A stretch of DNA of 64,000 nucleotides from Xanthomonas fragariae (GTDB taxonomy: Bacteria; Pseudomonadota; Gammaproteobacteria; Xanthomonadales; Xanthomonadaceae), in assembly GCF_900183975.1 (NCBI RefSeq), contig NZ_LT853882.1, positions 620,001 through 684,000 on the forward strand, written 5' to 3'. Numbering within the stretch: the stretch's first letter is position 1; the number at the start of each line of letters is the position of its first letter. Below are positions 1 to 9,832 of this stretch, in pieces. The notes under the pieces are model-generated. The model was not told the DNA's origin. It saw only the letters and a list, made by a program, of their open reading frames with translations, and did not search any database. Both the position numbers and the translations under genes were made by a program.

Positions 1-1651
1 CGCGCAGGCGGTGTTGGACGTAGATCTTTTCGGCCTGGTCGCGTGAGAACGCCACCTCCAGTGCATGCAGTTCACCGCGCTGCAGGGCTTGCTGCCACTC
101 GGCCTGATAGAGGAAATCGGTATTGAAATGCGGGGCGCCGAAGAACAGCCAGTTGCGGCCCCTGGCGCCGGTTTCGGCGCGTTCCTGCACAAAGCCGCGA
201 AACGGTGCCACGCCGGTGCCCGGGCCGATCATCAGAATGTCGCGGTCGGGGTCGGCCGGTACGCGGAAGCGTTCGTTGGGTTCGATGTAGACCGGGGCGG
301 TATCGCCCTCGGCAAGCGCGGCGAGAAAGCCGCTGGCCGAGCCCAGGTGCGCATGACCATGCGCCTGGTAAGTGATTTCGTCCACGACCAGATGGGCCTC
401 ATCGCCCACACGTTTGCGGCTGGAGGCGATGGAGTACAGGCGTGGGGTAAGCGGACGCAGGGCGGCCAGCAGGCTGCCGTGGTCCCAATCCGCCGGCCAG
501 CGTCGCAGCACATCGATCACTTGGTGATCGCAGAGCAACGACGCCAGGCCGGCGGTCTGGGTCGGGGTGAGCAGCGCTTGCAGGTCGTCGGCGCGCGCGC
601 GCTCTGCATGGGCGCTTAGAAACGGCCGCGACAGCCTGGTCAGTTCGCGCCGGGTGGCAAGCCACTCGTTCAACGCCAGAGTCTCTTCGCCAACGGTGAC
701 CGCGGCATGACCGTCCAGCTGCAGCGTCTGCAGCAATGCATCCACCAAGGCGGGCGGATTGCGATGACGGATGCCCAACGCATCGCCGGGCGCGTAATTC
801 AGGCCGCTGCCTTCCAGCGAAAATTCCAGATGCCGCACGCGCTTGCCGGGCAGGGCATAAACGCGGAAGCCCGGGCCTTTGAAGTCGCGTCCGCTGACGA
901 TCTGATTGGCCAGCAACTCGGCCGCGAAAGGATGCTGGTGTGACCACACCGGCGCGGCCGGGCTGCTGCGCAGCGGGGTGACTGTCGCTGAATGCGGGCC
1001 GCTCTTGAGCTGCTCGCGCGCATGCTTCAACGCCTGCGTGCGCCATGGCGCGGCGACGCTGTCGATGTCCAGATCGGCTTCGCCACGCGGCTGTACGCGG
1101 CTGCCGCCGAGTTCGGCCAGGCGTTCGTCGATGCGCCGCGCGATGCCGCAGAAATCCGCGTAACTTGAATCGCCCAGTCCCAGCACCGCGTATTTGAGGT
1201 CAGGCAGCTTGGGCGCGCGCCGGCTGGCCAGAAATTCGACCAGGCCGATCGCATCGTCCGGCGGGTCGCCTTCGCCCTGGGTGCTGATCACCACATACAG
1301 CAAGCGCTCGCTGGCCAGCTCGCGGGTGGGGTAGCTATCGGCGCGCAGCAAACGCACGCTCAAGCCGGCAGCGTCGGCCTCGGCGGCGAGGTGCTCGGCT
1401 TCGCGGCGCGCATTGCCGGTCTGGCTGCCGTACACCACCGTCAGGCGTTGGCTCTCCTGGGCGAGAGCATGCGGCTGCCCCCCCGGCAGCACGGCCAGCG
1501 AGCGCGGCGGGTGGCCTTGTGCCAGCCCGGCGGTGTAGCCGGACAGCCACCACAACGATGCCGCATCCAGGCCGTCGACCAACCGGTCCAGCAGCACCTT
1601 GCGCTCGTCGGGCAAGGGGCTGGGCGGTAGCGCGGAACGGGTGGCGGTCAT
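1..1651 (-). CDS. cysJ: Sulfite reductase [NADPH] flavoprotein alpha subunit, partial (C-terminus beyond window)
   Basis: The frame is open from an ATG at 1651 to the left edge, giving about 550 residues. CysJ passes electrons from NADPH through FAD and FMN to the sulfite reductase haemoprotein CysI, which reduces sulfite to sulfide in the cytoplasm. The translation shows a flavodoxin domain (VVYGSQTGNARRE, then VVISTQGEGDPPDD), the FAD-binding motif RLYSIASS, and the NADPH-binding segment MIGPGTGVAPFRGF. The last 50-60 residues, with the end of the NADPH domain, lie outside the window. Because the frame has no stop here it can be missed by ORF callers, and the minus-strand ORFs inside it are shadows. 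It is divergent from cysD with 181 bp between the two starts, so a shared sulfur-responsive control region is likely but no operator was identified. CysI and CysH probably follow beyond the left edge. Confidence 0.93.
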   Translation of the reverse strand, partial: MTATRSALPPSPLPDERKVLLDRLVDGLDAASLWWLSGYTAGLAQGHPPRSLAVLPGGQPHALAQESQRLTVVYGSQTGNARREAEHLAAEADAAGLSVRLLRADSYPTRELASERLLYVVISTQGEGDPPDDAIGLVEFLASRRAPKLPDLKYAVLGLGDSSYADFCGIARRIDERLAELGGSRVQPRGEADLDIDSVAAPWRTQALKHAREQLKSGPHSATVTPLRSSPAAPVWSHQHPFAAELLANQIVSGRDFKGPGFRVYALPGKRVRHLEFSLEGSGLNYAPGDALGIRHRNPPALVDALLQTLQLDGHAAVTVGEETLALNEWLATRRELTRLSRPFLSAHAERARADDLQALLTPTQTAGLASLLCDHQVIDVLRRWPADWDHGSLLAALRPLTPRLYSIASSRKRVGDEAHLVVDEITYQAHGHAHLGSASGFLAALAEGDTAPVYIEPNERFRVPADPDRDILMIGPGTGVAPFRGFVQERAETGARGRNWLFFGAPHFNTDFLYQAEWQQALQRGELHALEVAFSRDQAEKIYVQHRLR

Positions 1652-1832
1652 TCGGATCCGTGGGTTCTGATTTAGATGACCGATGTTATGGAAGCGTTGC
1701 GGCAACCAGAAAGGATGAGCCGTTATCGCGTTATGCCGGCCGCTTATTTCGGTCCTGCCTACGCTCGCCACACACTGCAGGACCCTGCCCCCGCCATCGT
1801 TTGGTCCGCCCGCCGATGCCCACGACATCCCG
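1652..1832. promoter_or_regulatory. Divergent cysJ / cysD control region
   Basis: This 181-bp stretch separates two divergent sulfate-assimilation transcription units and should hold both promoters. CysB-type regulators control such genes in related bacteria, but CysB sites are degenerate and I cannot mark one by eye. The AT-richer part around 1665-1735 is the likeliest promoter zone. Confidence 0.4.
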
Positions 1833-2738
1833 ATGACCCTGCCCCTGTCGCACCTCGATCGGCTCGAAGCCGAAAGCATCCACATCCTGCGCGAAGTCGC
1901 TGCCGAGTTCCGGGCCCCGCTGATGCTGTACTCGGTGGGCAAGGACAGCTCGGTGCTGTTGCATCTGCTTCTCAAGGCGTTTGCGCCATCGCCCCCGCCG
2001 ATTCCGCTGTTGCACGTGGACACGCGCTGGAAGTTTCGCGAGATGATCGCCTTCCGCGAACGCCGCGCGACCGAGACCGGCGTAGACCTGCGCGTGCACA
2101 TCAACCCCGACGGCGTCGCACAGGACATCGGCCCGATCAGCCATGGCGCTGCGGTGCATACCGACATCATGAAGACGCAGGGCCTGAAACAGGCGCTGGA
2201 GCAGGGCGACTTCGATGCGGCCATTGGTGGGGCGCGCCGCGACGAAGAAAAATCGCGCGCCAAGGAGCGGGTGTTCTCGTTCCGCAATGCGCGCCATCGC
2301 TGGGACCCGAAAAACCAGCGCCCGGAGCTGTGGAATCTCTACAACGCGCGCACCAAGCCCGGCGAAAGCGTGCGTGTGTTTCCGTTGTCCAATTGGACCG
2401 AGCTGGATATCTGGCTGTACATCTACCGCGAGGCGATTCCGGTGGTGCCGCTGTATTTCGCCGCACCGCGCCCGGTGGTGGAGCGCGACGGCGCATTGAT
2501 CATGGTCGATGACGATCGCTTGCCCCTGCACGCGGGCGAAACCCCGCAGCTGCGCTCGGTGCGCTTCCGCACACTGGGCTGCTATCCGCTGACCGGCGCG
2601 ATCGAATCCACCGCCGACACGCTGGAAGCGGTCATCGCCGAAATGCTGGTCAGCACCAGCTCCGAGCGCCAGGGCCGCATGATCGATCATGCGCCAGGTG
2701 CATCGATGGAACAGAAAAAGCTTGAGGGGTATTTCTGA
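1833..2738 (+). CDS. cysD: Sulfate adenylyltransferase subunit 2
   Basis: The product is 301 residues, the usual CysD length. CysD is the catalytic subunit of ATP sulfurylase; it adenylates sulfate to APS, with GTP hydrolysis by CysN driving the reaction. It has the N-terminal PP-loop signature [14 protein letters not shown] at about residues 33-46, followed by [10 protein letters not shown] and the downstream R-rich segment containing [18 protein letters not shown], all conserved in CysD. The final A of its TGA stop is the first base of the cysNC ATG (TGATG), which indicates translational coupling. No strong Shine-Dalgarno sequence precedes the chosen ATG, but the protein start fits the family. 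Confidence 0.95.
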   Translation: MTLPLSHLDRLEAESIHILREVAAEFRAPLMLYSVGKDSSVLLHLLLKAFAPSPPPIPLLHVDTRWKFREMIAFRERRATETGVDLRVHINPDGVAQDIGPISHGAAVHTDIMKTQGLKQALEQGDFDAAIGGARRDEEKSRAKERVFSFRNARHRWDPKNQRPELWNLYNARTKPGESVRVFPLSNWTELDIWLYIYREAIPVVPLYFAAPRPVVERDGALIMVDDDRLPLHAGETPQLRSVRFRTLGCYPLTGAIESTADTLEAVIAEMLVSTSSERQGRMIDHAPGASMEQKKLEGYF

Positions 2739-4714
2739 TGGGCAGGGATTGGGGAATCGGCATTGGGGATTCGCAACAGCGGTTCGCCGCAGACGGAACA
2801 AGGGAAGGGGCCGCCTTTGCGACCCCCGACTCCGGACTCCCCAATCCCGGCGCCATCGGCGCCTATTTGCATCAACACGAATCCAAACCACTGCTGCGCT
2901 TGATCACCTGCGGCAGTGTGGACGATGGCAAGAGCACGCTGATCGGGCGGTTGTTGTACGACAGCAAGCGCCTGTTCGACGATCAACTTGCTGCGCTGGA
3001 AGGCGATAGCCGGCGGCATGGTACGCAGGGCGAGGGCATCGACTATGCGCTGCTGATGGATGGGCTGGCCGCCGAGCGGGAGCAGGGCATCACTATCGAT
3101 GTGGCGTATCGCTATTTCGATACCGACCAGCGCAAGTTCATCGTTGCCGATTGCCCCGGCCATGAGCAGTACACGCGCAATATGGCCACAGGTGCATCCA
3201 CTGCCGATGTCGCGGTGGTGCTTGTGGATGCGCGCAAGGGCGTGTTGACGCAGACGCGCCGGCACAGTTACATCGTGTCGTTACTGGGTATTGGCCATGT
3301 GGTGCTGGCGGTCAACAAGATGGATCTTGTGGATTACAACGCGCAGGTGTTCGCCGACATCGCCGAGGACTATCGTGCGATGGCAGCGCAGTTGGGCATT
3401 GCCGATGTGCAGTACATTCCGCTGTCGGCGTTGAATGGCGAAAATCTGTCCAGTGCCTCGACACGGATGCCGTGGTACAGCGGCCCGCATTTGCTGCAGC
3501 ATCTTGAAACCGTGCAAATGGAGCCGCCCGAGGCCGGCAGTGGGTTGCGCTTGCCGGTGCAGTGGGTCAATCGCCCAAACCAGCATTTCCGCGGCTATGC
3601 CGGCACCATTGCCGCCGGTCGGGTGCGTCCTGGCGATGCAGTGGTCGTGGTGCCGTCGGGGCGTCGTGCACACGTGGCCGCAGTGCTGGATGTCAATGGC
3701 GAAGTGAGCAGCGCACGCGCCGGTCAGGCGGTGACGCTGACCTTGCGCGAAGAGATCGACATCAGCCGCGGCGACATCATCGCCGCGGTCGACGATCCGC
3801 CAGAAGTGGCCGACCAGTTTGCCGCGCATCTGCTTTGGATGGACGATGCCGCGCTGCTGCCCGGGCGGCCTTATTGGCTCAAGATCGGCACACGCACGAG
3901 CACCGCGAGCATCAGCGAGATCAAGCACAAGGTCGATGTGAACACGCAGGAACGTCTGGCGGCCAAGCGCCTGGAGCTCAACGAAGTGGGTTACTGCAAT
4001 CTCGCGCTGGACGAGCCGATCGCGTTTTCGCCGTATGCGCGCAATCGTGTGCTGGGCGGTTTCATCCTGATCGACCGGCAGAGCAACGCCACTGTCGCAG
4101 CCGGTACGTTGGAATTCGCGTTGCGCCGCGCCGGCAACGTGCGTTGGCAGCATCTGGATGTGGACCGCAGCGCACGTGCGCGCATCAAGGGGCAGGCGCC
4201 GCGCGTGTTGTGGTTCACCGGCTTGTCGGGCGCTGGTAAATCCACTGTCGCCAACTTGGTCGACAAACGCCTGCATGCGTTGGGGTATCACACCTTCATC
4301 CTGGACGGCGACAATCTGCGCCACGGGCTCAATCGCGATCTGGGCTTTACAGACGAAGATCGTGTCGAAAATATCCGCCGCGTGGCCGAGGTGGCGCGCT
4401 TGATGGCCGATGCGGGCCTGATCGTGCTGGTGAGTTTCATCTCGCCGTTCCGGGCCGAGCGACAACTGGCGCGTGAGCGCTTCGATCAAGATGAGTTCGT
4501 TGAAGTGTTCGTCGATGTGCCGCTTGCGGTCGCTGAAGCGCGCGACGTGAAGGGGCTGTACCGCAAGGCGAGGGCTGGGCAGATTCCCAACTTTACCGGC
4601 ATCGATTCACCGTATGAGCCGCCCGAGGCGCCGGAGATCCATCTTCATGCCGATGGAGAGGATGTAGAAACGCTGGCGCGCCACGTGCTCGAGTTTCTTG
4701 CGCTGGAACGCTGA
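2738..4714 (+). CDS. cysNC: Bifunctional sulfate adenylyltransferase subunit 1 / APS kinase
   Basis: This 658-residue protein joins a CysN GTPase and a CysC APS kinase. CysN hydrolyses GTP to drive APS formation by CysD, and CysC phosphorylates APS to PAPS. The GTPase part shows the P-loop [14 protein letters not shown] at about residues 59-72, then [13 protein letters not shown] and NKMD. The kinase part starts near residue 485 with the Walker A motif GLSGAGKST and continues with [10 protein letters not shown] and the APS-kinase C-terminal region. The fusion is common in Xanthomonas. The first 40 or so residues are unlike CysN: the DNA there is a G-rich imperfect inverted repeat (2744-2850), so the family-like protein begins near the [18 protein letters not shown] segment. 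The native start may have been replaced by this insertion. Confidence 0.95.
   Translation: MGRDWGIGIGDSQQRFAADGTREGAAFATPDSGLPNPGAIGAYLHQHESKPLLRLITCGSVDDGKSTLIGRLLYDSKRLFDDQLAALEGDSRRHGTQGEGIDYALLMDGLAAEREQGITIDVAYRYFDTDQRKFIVADCPGHEQYTRNMATGASTADVAVVLVDARKGVLTQTRRHSYIVSLLGIGHVVLAVNKMDLVDYNAQVFADIAEDYRAMAAQLGIADVQYIPLSALNGENLSSASTRMPWYSGPHLLQHLETVQMEPPEAGSGLRLPVQWVNRPNQHFRGYAGTIAAGRVRPGDAVVVVPSGRRAHVAAVLDVNGEVSSARAGQAVTLTLREEIDISRGDIIAAVDDPPEVADQFAAHLLWMDDAALLPGRPYWLKIGTRTSTASISEIKHKVDVNTQERLAAKRLELNEVGYCNLALDEPIAFSPYARNRVLGGFILIDRQSNATVAAGTLEFALRRAGNVRWQHLDVDRSARARIKGQAPRVLWFTGLSGAGKSTVANLVDKRLHALGYHTFILDGDNLRHGLNRDLGFTDEDRVENIRRVAEVARLMADAGLIVLVSFISPFRAERQLARERFDQDEFVEVFVDVPLAVAEARDVKGLYRKARAGQIPNFTGIDSPYEPPEAPEIHLHADGEDVETLARHVLEFLALER
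2744..2850. repeat. Intergenic-type inverted repeat inside the 5' end of cysNC
   Basis: The left arm reads GGGATTGGGGAATCGG (2745-2760) and the right arm, on the other strand, reads CCGGGATTGGGGAGTCCGG (from about 2850 backwards), with about 50 bp between them. G-rich direct and inverted copies of GGATTGGGGA-type sequence are, from memory, typical Xanthomonas intergenic repeats. Here the element is in frame and is translated as the first 40 residues of CysNC. Confidence 0.6.
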
Positions 4715-4976
4715 AAATGTCTGACACGACGGAGCGCGCGGTCATCCGGGTGGGGTGGCCGCGCGTGGAACTGCAGCGCATGCATCACTCCAAGCAGTGT
4801 CTGAGTGCCGGTCGCGCCCGTTTGGCGGCTGCGCAGCCGTGTCGATAGCCGTGATAACCAGCGCATCGCGCCGACGACAGCAAGGGTCTTTGGTCATGGT
4901 GCAAAGCGCGCCCTTTCAGTCAACTCCATGGCGGCCAGGTCGTTAAACTTTCGATGTACCCCGCCAGGATGTCCCG

Positions 4977-6044
4977 ATGCTTGTTCGACCCAGCGCGCGC
5001 TTCGGTGCCGCGCTCTTGTTGACCGTGGTGCTGGCCGGCTGTAGCCGTCAGGCCAGCGCGCCGACCGCGGCCAAACCCATCCCGGTCTCGGTGCAGGCGG
5101 TGACCACCCAAGCCTGGAACTCGACCGTGCAGTCCATCGCCACCGTGCGTGCGCGCGAATCGGTGGCGCTAACCGCTGCAGTGAGCGATGTGGTGGAACA
5201 GGTCTATTTCGACAGCGGCGATGAGGTCAAGGCCGGGCAATTGCTGCTGCGTCTGCGCGGCAACGCGCAGCAGGCTGCATTGACGGCCGCGCAAGCCACG
5301 TTCGAAGAAACCGATCAATTGTATCGCCGCCAGTTGAGTCTGGTCGGTCTGCAGTTGGTGGCCAAATCCACCGTGGATACGCAACGCGCGCTGCGCGATG
5401 CAGCCCAAGCGCGCGTGCAACAGATGCGCGCGGAGATCAACGACCGCGAAGTGCGCGCGCCGTTCTCCGGCGTGCTCGGCATCCGTCAGATCAGCCCGGG
5501 CTCGTTGATCACTTCGAGCACGGTGATCGCCACGCTGGACGATGTGGAGCGCATGTATGTGGACTTCCAGGTGCCGGAATCGCAGTTGGGTCTGGTGCAG
5601 CTCGGCAACGCAGTCAGCGGCAGTGCGGCGGCGTATCCGGGTGCGCAGTTCGACGGCAAGGTGGCGGCGATCGATTCGCGTATCGAACAGACCACGCGCT
5701 CGGTGACCGTGCGCGCGGATTTCCCCAACGGCGATCGCCGGCTGCGCCCAGGCATGTTGCTCGACGTCAGGCTGTTTCAACCAGCGCGTCAGGCAGTGGT
5801 GATCCCGGAGATTGCGGTGGTGCAGGTGGGGCGCGAGTCCTATGTATTCCGGGTCAAGCCCGACAGCAGCGTGGAGCGTGCCGATGTGCGGCTGGGCGAG
5901 CGGCGTGCTGGCAAGGTGGAAATTCTCGAAGGCCTCAGCGCCGGTGAGCGCATCGTGGTGGATGGCACCGGCAAGCTGCGCCCTGGCGTAAAGGTGGTCG
6001 ATCGGGCCGCGCCCGCTGCGGCCCGCCCGCAGGCAGCACGATGA
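4977..6044 (+). CDS. RND efflux membrane-fusion (periplasmic adaptor) lipoprotein
   Basis: The product is 355 residues. It starts with a lipoprotein signal peptide whose lipobox LAGC places the lipidated cysteine at residue 22. The adaptor links the inner-membrane pump to an outer-membrane channel. The middle shows the biotinyl-lipoyl-like barrel (QVYFDSGDEVKAGQLLLRL), an alpha-hairpin rich in Q and A, the second lipoyl half (VRAPFSGVLGIRQISPGSLI) and the beta-barrel and membrane-proximal domains. At about 355 residues it is slightly short for the AcrA/MexA class. An AGGA sequence lies about 7 bp upstream of the ATG. Its stop overlaps the next start by 4 bp (ATGA), so it is co-translated with the pump. 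No outer-membrane channel gene is adjacent, so a TolC-type partner elsewhere is likely. The substrate is unknown. Confidence 0.9.
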   Translation: MLVRPSARFGAALLLTVVLAGCSRQASAPTAAKPIPVSVQAVTTQAWNSTVQSIATVRARESVALTAAVSDVVEQVYFDSGDEVKAGQLLLRLRGNAQQAALTAAQATFEETDQLYRRQLSLVGLQLVAKSTVDTQRALRDAAQARVQQMRAEINDREVRAPFSGVLGIRQISPGSLITSSTVIATLDDVERMYVDFQVPESQLGLVQLGNAVSGSAAAYPGAQFDGKVAAIDSRIEQTTRSVTVRADFPNGDRRLRPGMLLDVRLFQPARQAVVIPEIAVVQVGRESYVFRVKPDSSVERADVRLGERRAGKVEILEGLSAGERIVVDGTGKLRPGVKVVDRAAPAAARPQAAR

Positions 6045-9000
6045 AACTCTCCGATCTGTCCATTACCCGCCCGGTGATGGCGGTGGTGATGAGCCTGTTG
6101 CTGATCGTGCTGGGTGTGATGTCGTTCACCCGGCTCACGCTGCGCGAGTTGCCGGCGATCGACCCGCCCATCGTCTCGGTGGAGGTGGAGTACGCCGGCG
6201 CCTCCGCGGCAGTGGTGGAAAGCCGCATCACCCAGGTGCTGGAAGACGCATTGGCCGGCATCGAAGGCATTGAAACCATCGAAGCACGCAGCCGCAATGG
6301 CTCGTCGGAGATCAGCATCGAGTTCGTGCAATCGCGCGATGTAGAAGCGGCCGCCAACGATGTGCGCGATGCGGTCAGTCGGGTGTCCGACCGCATGCCA
6401 GACCAGGCGCGCCCGCCGGAAATCTCCAAGGTCGAGGCCGATGCCGACCCAATCCTGTGGCTCAACATGAGCTCCAGCAAGATGGACACGCTGCAGCTGT
6501 CCGATTACGCCGAACGCTATGTGGTCGATCGCTTCTCCAGCCTGGATGGCGTGGCGCAGGTGCGTATCGGCGGACGTCAGCGCTATGCAATGCGCATCTG
6601 GCTGGATCGCGATCAACTTGCCGCACGCGCGCTGACTGTGGCCGATGTGGAAACCGCACTGCAGAACGAGAATGTGGAGTTGCCGGCCGGCAGCATCGAA
6701 TCGTCGCAGCGCGATTTCACCTTGCGCGTGGAGCGCAGTTATCTCAAACCCGAAGACTTCGCCAAACTGCCTTTGAGCAAGGGCCAGGGCGGCTATGCGG
6801 TGCGGTTAGGCGATGTGGCCAAGGTCGAGCTGACCTCGGCCGAGCGGCGTGCGTATTTCCAGAGCAACGGCGTGCCCAATGTGGGTTTGGGCATCGTACG
6901 CAACTCCACCGCCAATGCGCTGGATGTGGCACGCGAAGCGCGCGCGCAGGCCGAAGAAGTGCAGAAGTCGCTGCCGCAGGGCACCAACATTTTCGTTGCC
7001 TTCGACACGACGACCTTTATCGATGCGGCAGTGGAGCGCGTGTATCACACGCTGGTCGAAGCAGTGGTGCTGGTGCTGGTGGTGATCTGGGTGTTTCTGG
7101 GCAGCGCACGCGCCGCGTTGATTCCTGCGGTGACGGTGCCGGTGTGTCTGATCGCCGCCTTCATCGCGTTGTACGCATTCGATTTTTCGATCAACTTGCT
7201 TACCTTGCTGGCGCTGGTGCTGTGTATCGGCCTGGTGGTGGACGATGCCATCGTGGTGGTGGAAAACATCCAGCGCCGCATCGATCTGGGCGAACCGCCG
7301 CTGGTGGCCGCCAAGCGCGGTACCGGCCAGGTCGCGTTTGCAGTCATCGCAACCACCGCAGTGCTGGTGGCGGTGTTCTTGCCGGTCGGCTTTCTGGAGG
7401 GCACTACCGGCCGCTTGTTCCGCGAGTTGGCAGTGGCGTTGGCCGCAGCGGTAGCGATCTCTGCATTCGTGGCGCTGACGCTTACGCCGATGATGTCGTC
7501 AAAGCTGTTGCGCTCGCACGGGCAGGCCAAACCGAATCGCTTCCATCGCTGGTTCGATGGACGCATGCAGGCGGTGTCCGGTGCGTACGGACGTTCGTTG
7601 GAGCGGCATGTGCATCGCACCTGGATCTTCGCGCTGCTGATGCTGTTGGCGCTCGGTGCCAGTGCGTTGCTGATGACCCGCATTCCTTCCGAGCTGGCGC
7701 CTGCGGAAGATCGCGGCAATTTCCAGATCATGATCGACGGCCCGGAAGGCGCCGGCTTCGATTACACCGTGAAGCAGATGCATCAGGTCGAAGCCATCCT
7801 GAGTCCCTACGTCGGCCCGGACAAACCCATCGTACGCGCCAATCCGCGCGTGCCCGGCGGCTTTGGCAGCAGCGAGGAAATGCACACCGGACGCGTCAAC
7901 GTGTTCTTGCAGGACTGGGAAAAGCGCAGCCGCCCGACTACCGAAGTGGCCGATGAGCTGCAGCAAAAACTCACTGTGCTTAGCGGTGTGCGCGCACGCA
8001 CACAGGTGAGCGGCGGGCTGGTGCGCAGCCGCGGGCAGCCGTTCCAATTGGTGTTGGGCGGCCCGGATTATGCCGAGATCGCGCAATGGCGCGACCGCAT
8101 TCTGCAGCGCATGGAAGCTAATCCCGGCCTGGTCGGCCCGGACTCGGATTACAAGGAAACCCGGCCGCAGATGCGCGTCAATATCGACCGCCTGCGTGCG
8201 GCCGATCTGGGCGTGCCGGTGGCCGCGATCGGTGGGGCGCTGGAAGCCTTGATGGGCTCGCGTCGTGTCACCACCTTCGTCGACAACGGCGAGGAATACG
8301 ACGTGATGCTGCAAGCCGATCGCGAAGGCCGGATGTCGCCGGAAGACCTCACCGCGATTCGCGTGCGCTCTACACGTGGCGAGCTGATTCCGCTCTCCAA
8401 CCTGGTCACGCTGAGCGAAGTGGCCGAAGCCGGTACCTTGAACCGCTTCAATCGCCTGCGTGCGATCACCATCAGCGCCGGTCTGGCACCGGGCTATCCG
8501 CTCGGTGAGGCGATTGCCTGGGCGCAACAGACCGCGCAGGAAGAAGTGCCCGAGTATGCGCAGGTGGATTGGAAGGGCGAATCGCGCGAATTCCAGCAAT
8601 CCGGCAGTGCGGTGTTGCTGACCTTCGGCATCGCCTTGCTGGTGGTGTATCTGGTGTTGGCCGCGCAGTTCGAAAGCTTCGCGCATCCCCTGGTGATCAT
8701 GCTCACTGTGCCGTTGGCGGTGCTGGGTGCGCTGGTCGGTTTATGGGTTACCGGCGGCACGCTCAACTTGTTCAGTCAGATCGGCATCGTGATGTTGGTG
8801 GGCCTTTGCGCCAAGAACGGCATCCTGATCGTGGAGTTCGCCAACCAGTTGCGCGACGAGGGCCGCAGCGTGCATAAGGCGATCGTGGAATCTGCATCGG
8901 TGCGTTTGCGCCCGATCCTGATGACCTCGATCGCCACCGTGGTCGGTGCGATTCCGTTGGTGGTGGCCGGCGGACCCGGCTCGGCCAGCCGTGCCACTAT

Positions 9001-9166
9001 CGGTGTGGTGGTGATCTTCGGCGTGTCGTTGTCCACGCTGCTGTCGCTGTACGTGGTGCCGGCGTTCTACAGCCTGATCGCGCCGTATACCAAGTCGCCC
9101 GAAGCGGTGGCACGCGAGTTGGAAACCCTCGAAGCGCAGACGCCGTCGGTGGGTGGACACGCATAA
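6041..9166 (+). CDS. RND-family efflux pump, inner-membrane permease
   Basis: The product is 1041 residues, full length for an AcrB/MexB-type hydrophobe/amphiphile efflux pump. The proton-driven trimer exports drugs or other hydrophobic compounds. It begins with a transmembrane helix (residues 10-30) followed by a large periplasmic porter domain. The transmembrane core carries GLVVDDAIVVVENIQRR at about residue 403, with the paired aspartates of the proton relay, and the conserved GxxxxPV segment of helix 6 (FLPVGFLEG). The second half repeats this layout and ends with helices around residues 865-1020. It is coupled to the adaptor gene by a 4-bp overlap. The sequence resembles the MdtB/MexF-like branch more than heavy-metal pumps, but the substrate cannot be inferred. 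Confidence 0.93.
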   Translation: MKLSDLSITRPVMAVVMSLLLIVLGVMSFTRLTLRELPAIDPPIVSVEVEYAGASAAVVESRITQVLEDALAGIEGIETIEARSRNGSSEISIEFVQSRDVEAAANDVRDAVSRVSDRMPDQARPPEISKVEADADPILWLNMSSSKMDTLQLSDYAERYVVDRFSSLDGVAQVRIGGRQRYAMRIWLDRDQLAARALTVADVETALQNENVELPAGSIESSQRDFTLRVERSYLKPEDFAKLPLSKGQGGYAVRLGDVAKVELTSAERRAYFQSNGVPNVGLGIVRNSTANALDVAREARAQAEEVQKSLPQGTNIFVAFDTTTFIDAAVERVYHTLVEAVVLVLVVIWVFLGSARAALIPAVTVPVCLIAAFIALYAFDFSINLLTLLALVLCIGLVVDDAIVVVENIQRRIDLGEPPLVAAKRGTGQVAFAVIATTAVLVAVFLPVGFLEGTTGRLFRELAVALAAAVAISAFVALTLTPMMSSKLLRSHGQAKPNRFHRWFDGRMQAVSGAYGRSLERHVHRTWIFALLMLLALGASALLMTRIPSELAPAEDRGNFQIMIDGPEGAGFDYTVKQMHQVEAILSPYVGPDKPIVRANPRVPGGFGSSEEMHTGRVNVFLQDWEKRSRPTTEVADELQQKLTVLSGVRARTQVSGGLVRSRGQPFQLVLGGPDYAEIAQWRDRILQRMEANPGLVGPDSDYKETRPQMRVNIDRLRAADLGVPVAAIGGALEALMGSRRVTTFVDNGEEYDVMLQADREGRMSPEDLTAIRVRSTRGELIPLSNLVTLSEVAEAGTLNRFNRLRAITISAGLAPGYPLGEAIAWAQQTAQEEVPEYAQVDWKGESREFQQSGSAVLLTFGIALLVVYLVLAAQFESFAHPLVIMLTVPLAVLGALVGLWVTGGTLNLFSQIGIVMLVGLCAKNGILIVEFANQLRDEGRSVHKAIVESASVRLRPILMTSIATVVGAIPLVVAGGPGSASRATIGVVVIFGVSLSTLLSLYVVPAFYSLIAPYTKSPEAVARELETLEAQTPSVGGHA

Positions 9167-9202
9167 AGTGGGCTGGCCCCGCAGTGCACGGCCGGCCGCG
9201 AG

Positions 9203-9466
9203 GTGCGGCTGTGTTCTGGCGTTATGTGCCCTACGTGCGAGGTTTGGACGACTCATCGGCACTGCAACCCAGAAGGCATCGTGCTGCGCCGTTGGCGTCA
9301 GGACGACCTGGACGCCTTGTTGCGTCATGCCAATGACCCGCTGATGCCGCGTGGGTTGAGCGATCGTTTTCCGTATCCGTACACGCGCCGCGCAGTCAGC
9401 ACAGGATTGAGTGTCCATCAGGAAGTGCTAAATTCCTGGCCTGGACAGCCTGAAGATGCATGGTGA
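9203..9466 (+). pseudogene. Truncated GNAT-type N-acetyltransferase, cut near IS3 copy 1
   Basis: About 40 residues near the middle of this frame (IVLRRWRQDDLDALLRHAND, then RGLSDRFPYPYTR) match the N-terminal beta-alpha segment of RimJ/RimL-like GNAT acetyltransferases. The family needs about 170-180 residues, and the acetyl-CoA-binding motif is absent. After PYPYTR at about 9390 the reading becomes unrelated and stops at 9466, and the IS3 element starts at 9480. The break is therefore not exactly at the IS end; an IS-linked deletion is a likely cause. The N-terminal residues before EGIVLRRW are also atypical. Confidence 0.6.
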
Positions 9467-9542
9467 TGAATCGCAGTAATGCTACGCCCAGGGTTTCCTA
9501 GACATCTCAAGGCCATGGAAAATGGTCAATTCGGAGGTGTCT

Positions 9543-9815
9543 ATGAGCAGCAAGCGGTATACGGATGAATTCAAGATCGAGGCGGTCCGGCAAGTGACCG
9601 ATCGTGGTTTCAAGGTGGCAGAAGTCGCGGAGCGACTGGGTGTCACCACGCACAGCCTCTACGCCTGGCTGCGCAAGTTCGGCAAGCCTGGCGTGGTGCA
9701 GCGCGCCGAGGTGGACCAGAGCGCCGAGGTTCGGCGGCTGAAGGCAGAGTTGCGTCGAGTGACCGAGGAGCGCGACATCCTAAAAAAGGCCGCCGCGTAC
9801 TTTGCCAAGGGGTAA
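9543..9815 (+). CDS. IS3-family transposase OrfA (helix-turn-helix subunit)
   Basis: This 90-residue protein has a helix-turn-helix (GFKVAEVAERLGVTTHSLYA) followed by a leucine-zipper-like coil (RRLKAELRRVTEERDILKKA), the standard OrfA layout. I chose the ATG at 9543 because GGAGG lies 5 bp upstream; an ATG at 9522 is in frame but lacks such a site. The A6G run at 9782-9788 is a classic slippery heptamer. Slipping by -1 there opens the orfB frame without a stop, so an OrfAB fusion transposase can be made. The sequence is identical to the copy at 60393-60665. Confidence 0.9.
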   Translation: MSSKRYTDEFKIEAVRQVTDRGFKVAEVAERLGVTTHSLYAWLRKFGKPGVVQRAEVDQSAEVRRLKAELRRVTEERDILKKAAAYFAKG

Positions 9816-9832
9816 GGGCAAAGTACGCCTTC

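Noticed and set aside
1-1650. Several minus- and plus-strand ORFs in the first 1.6 kb
   Set aside because: They are shadows of the partial cysJ frame, which is open to the window edge.
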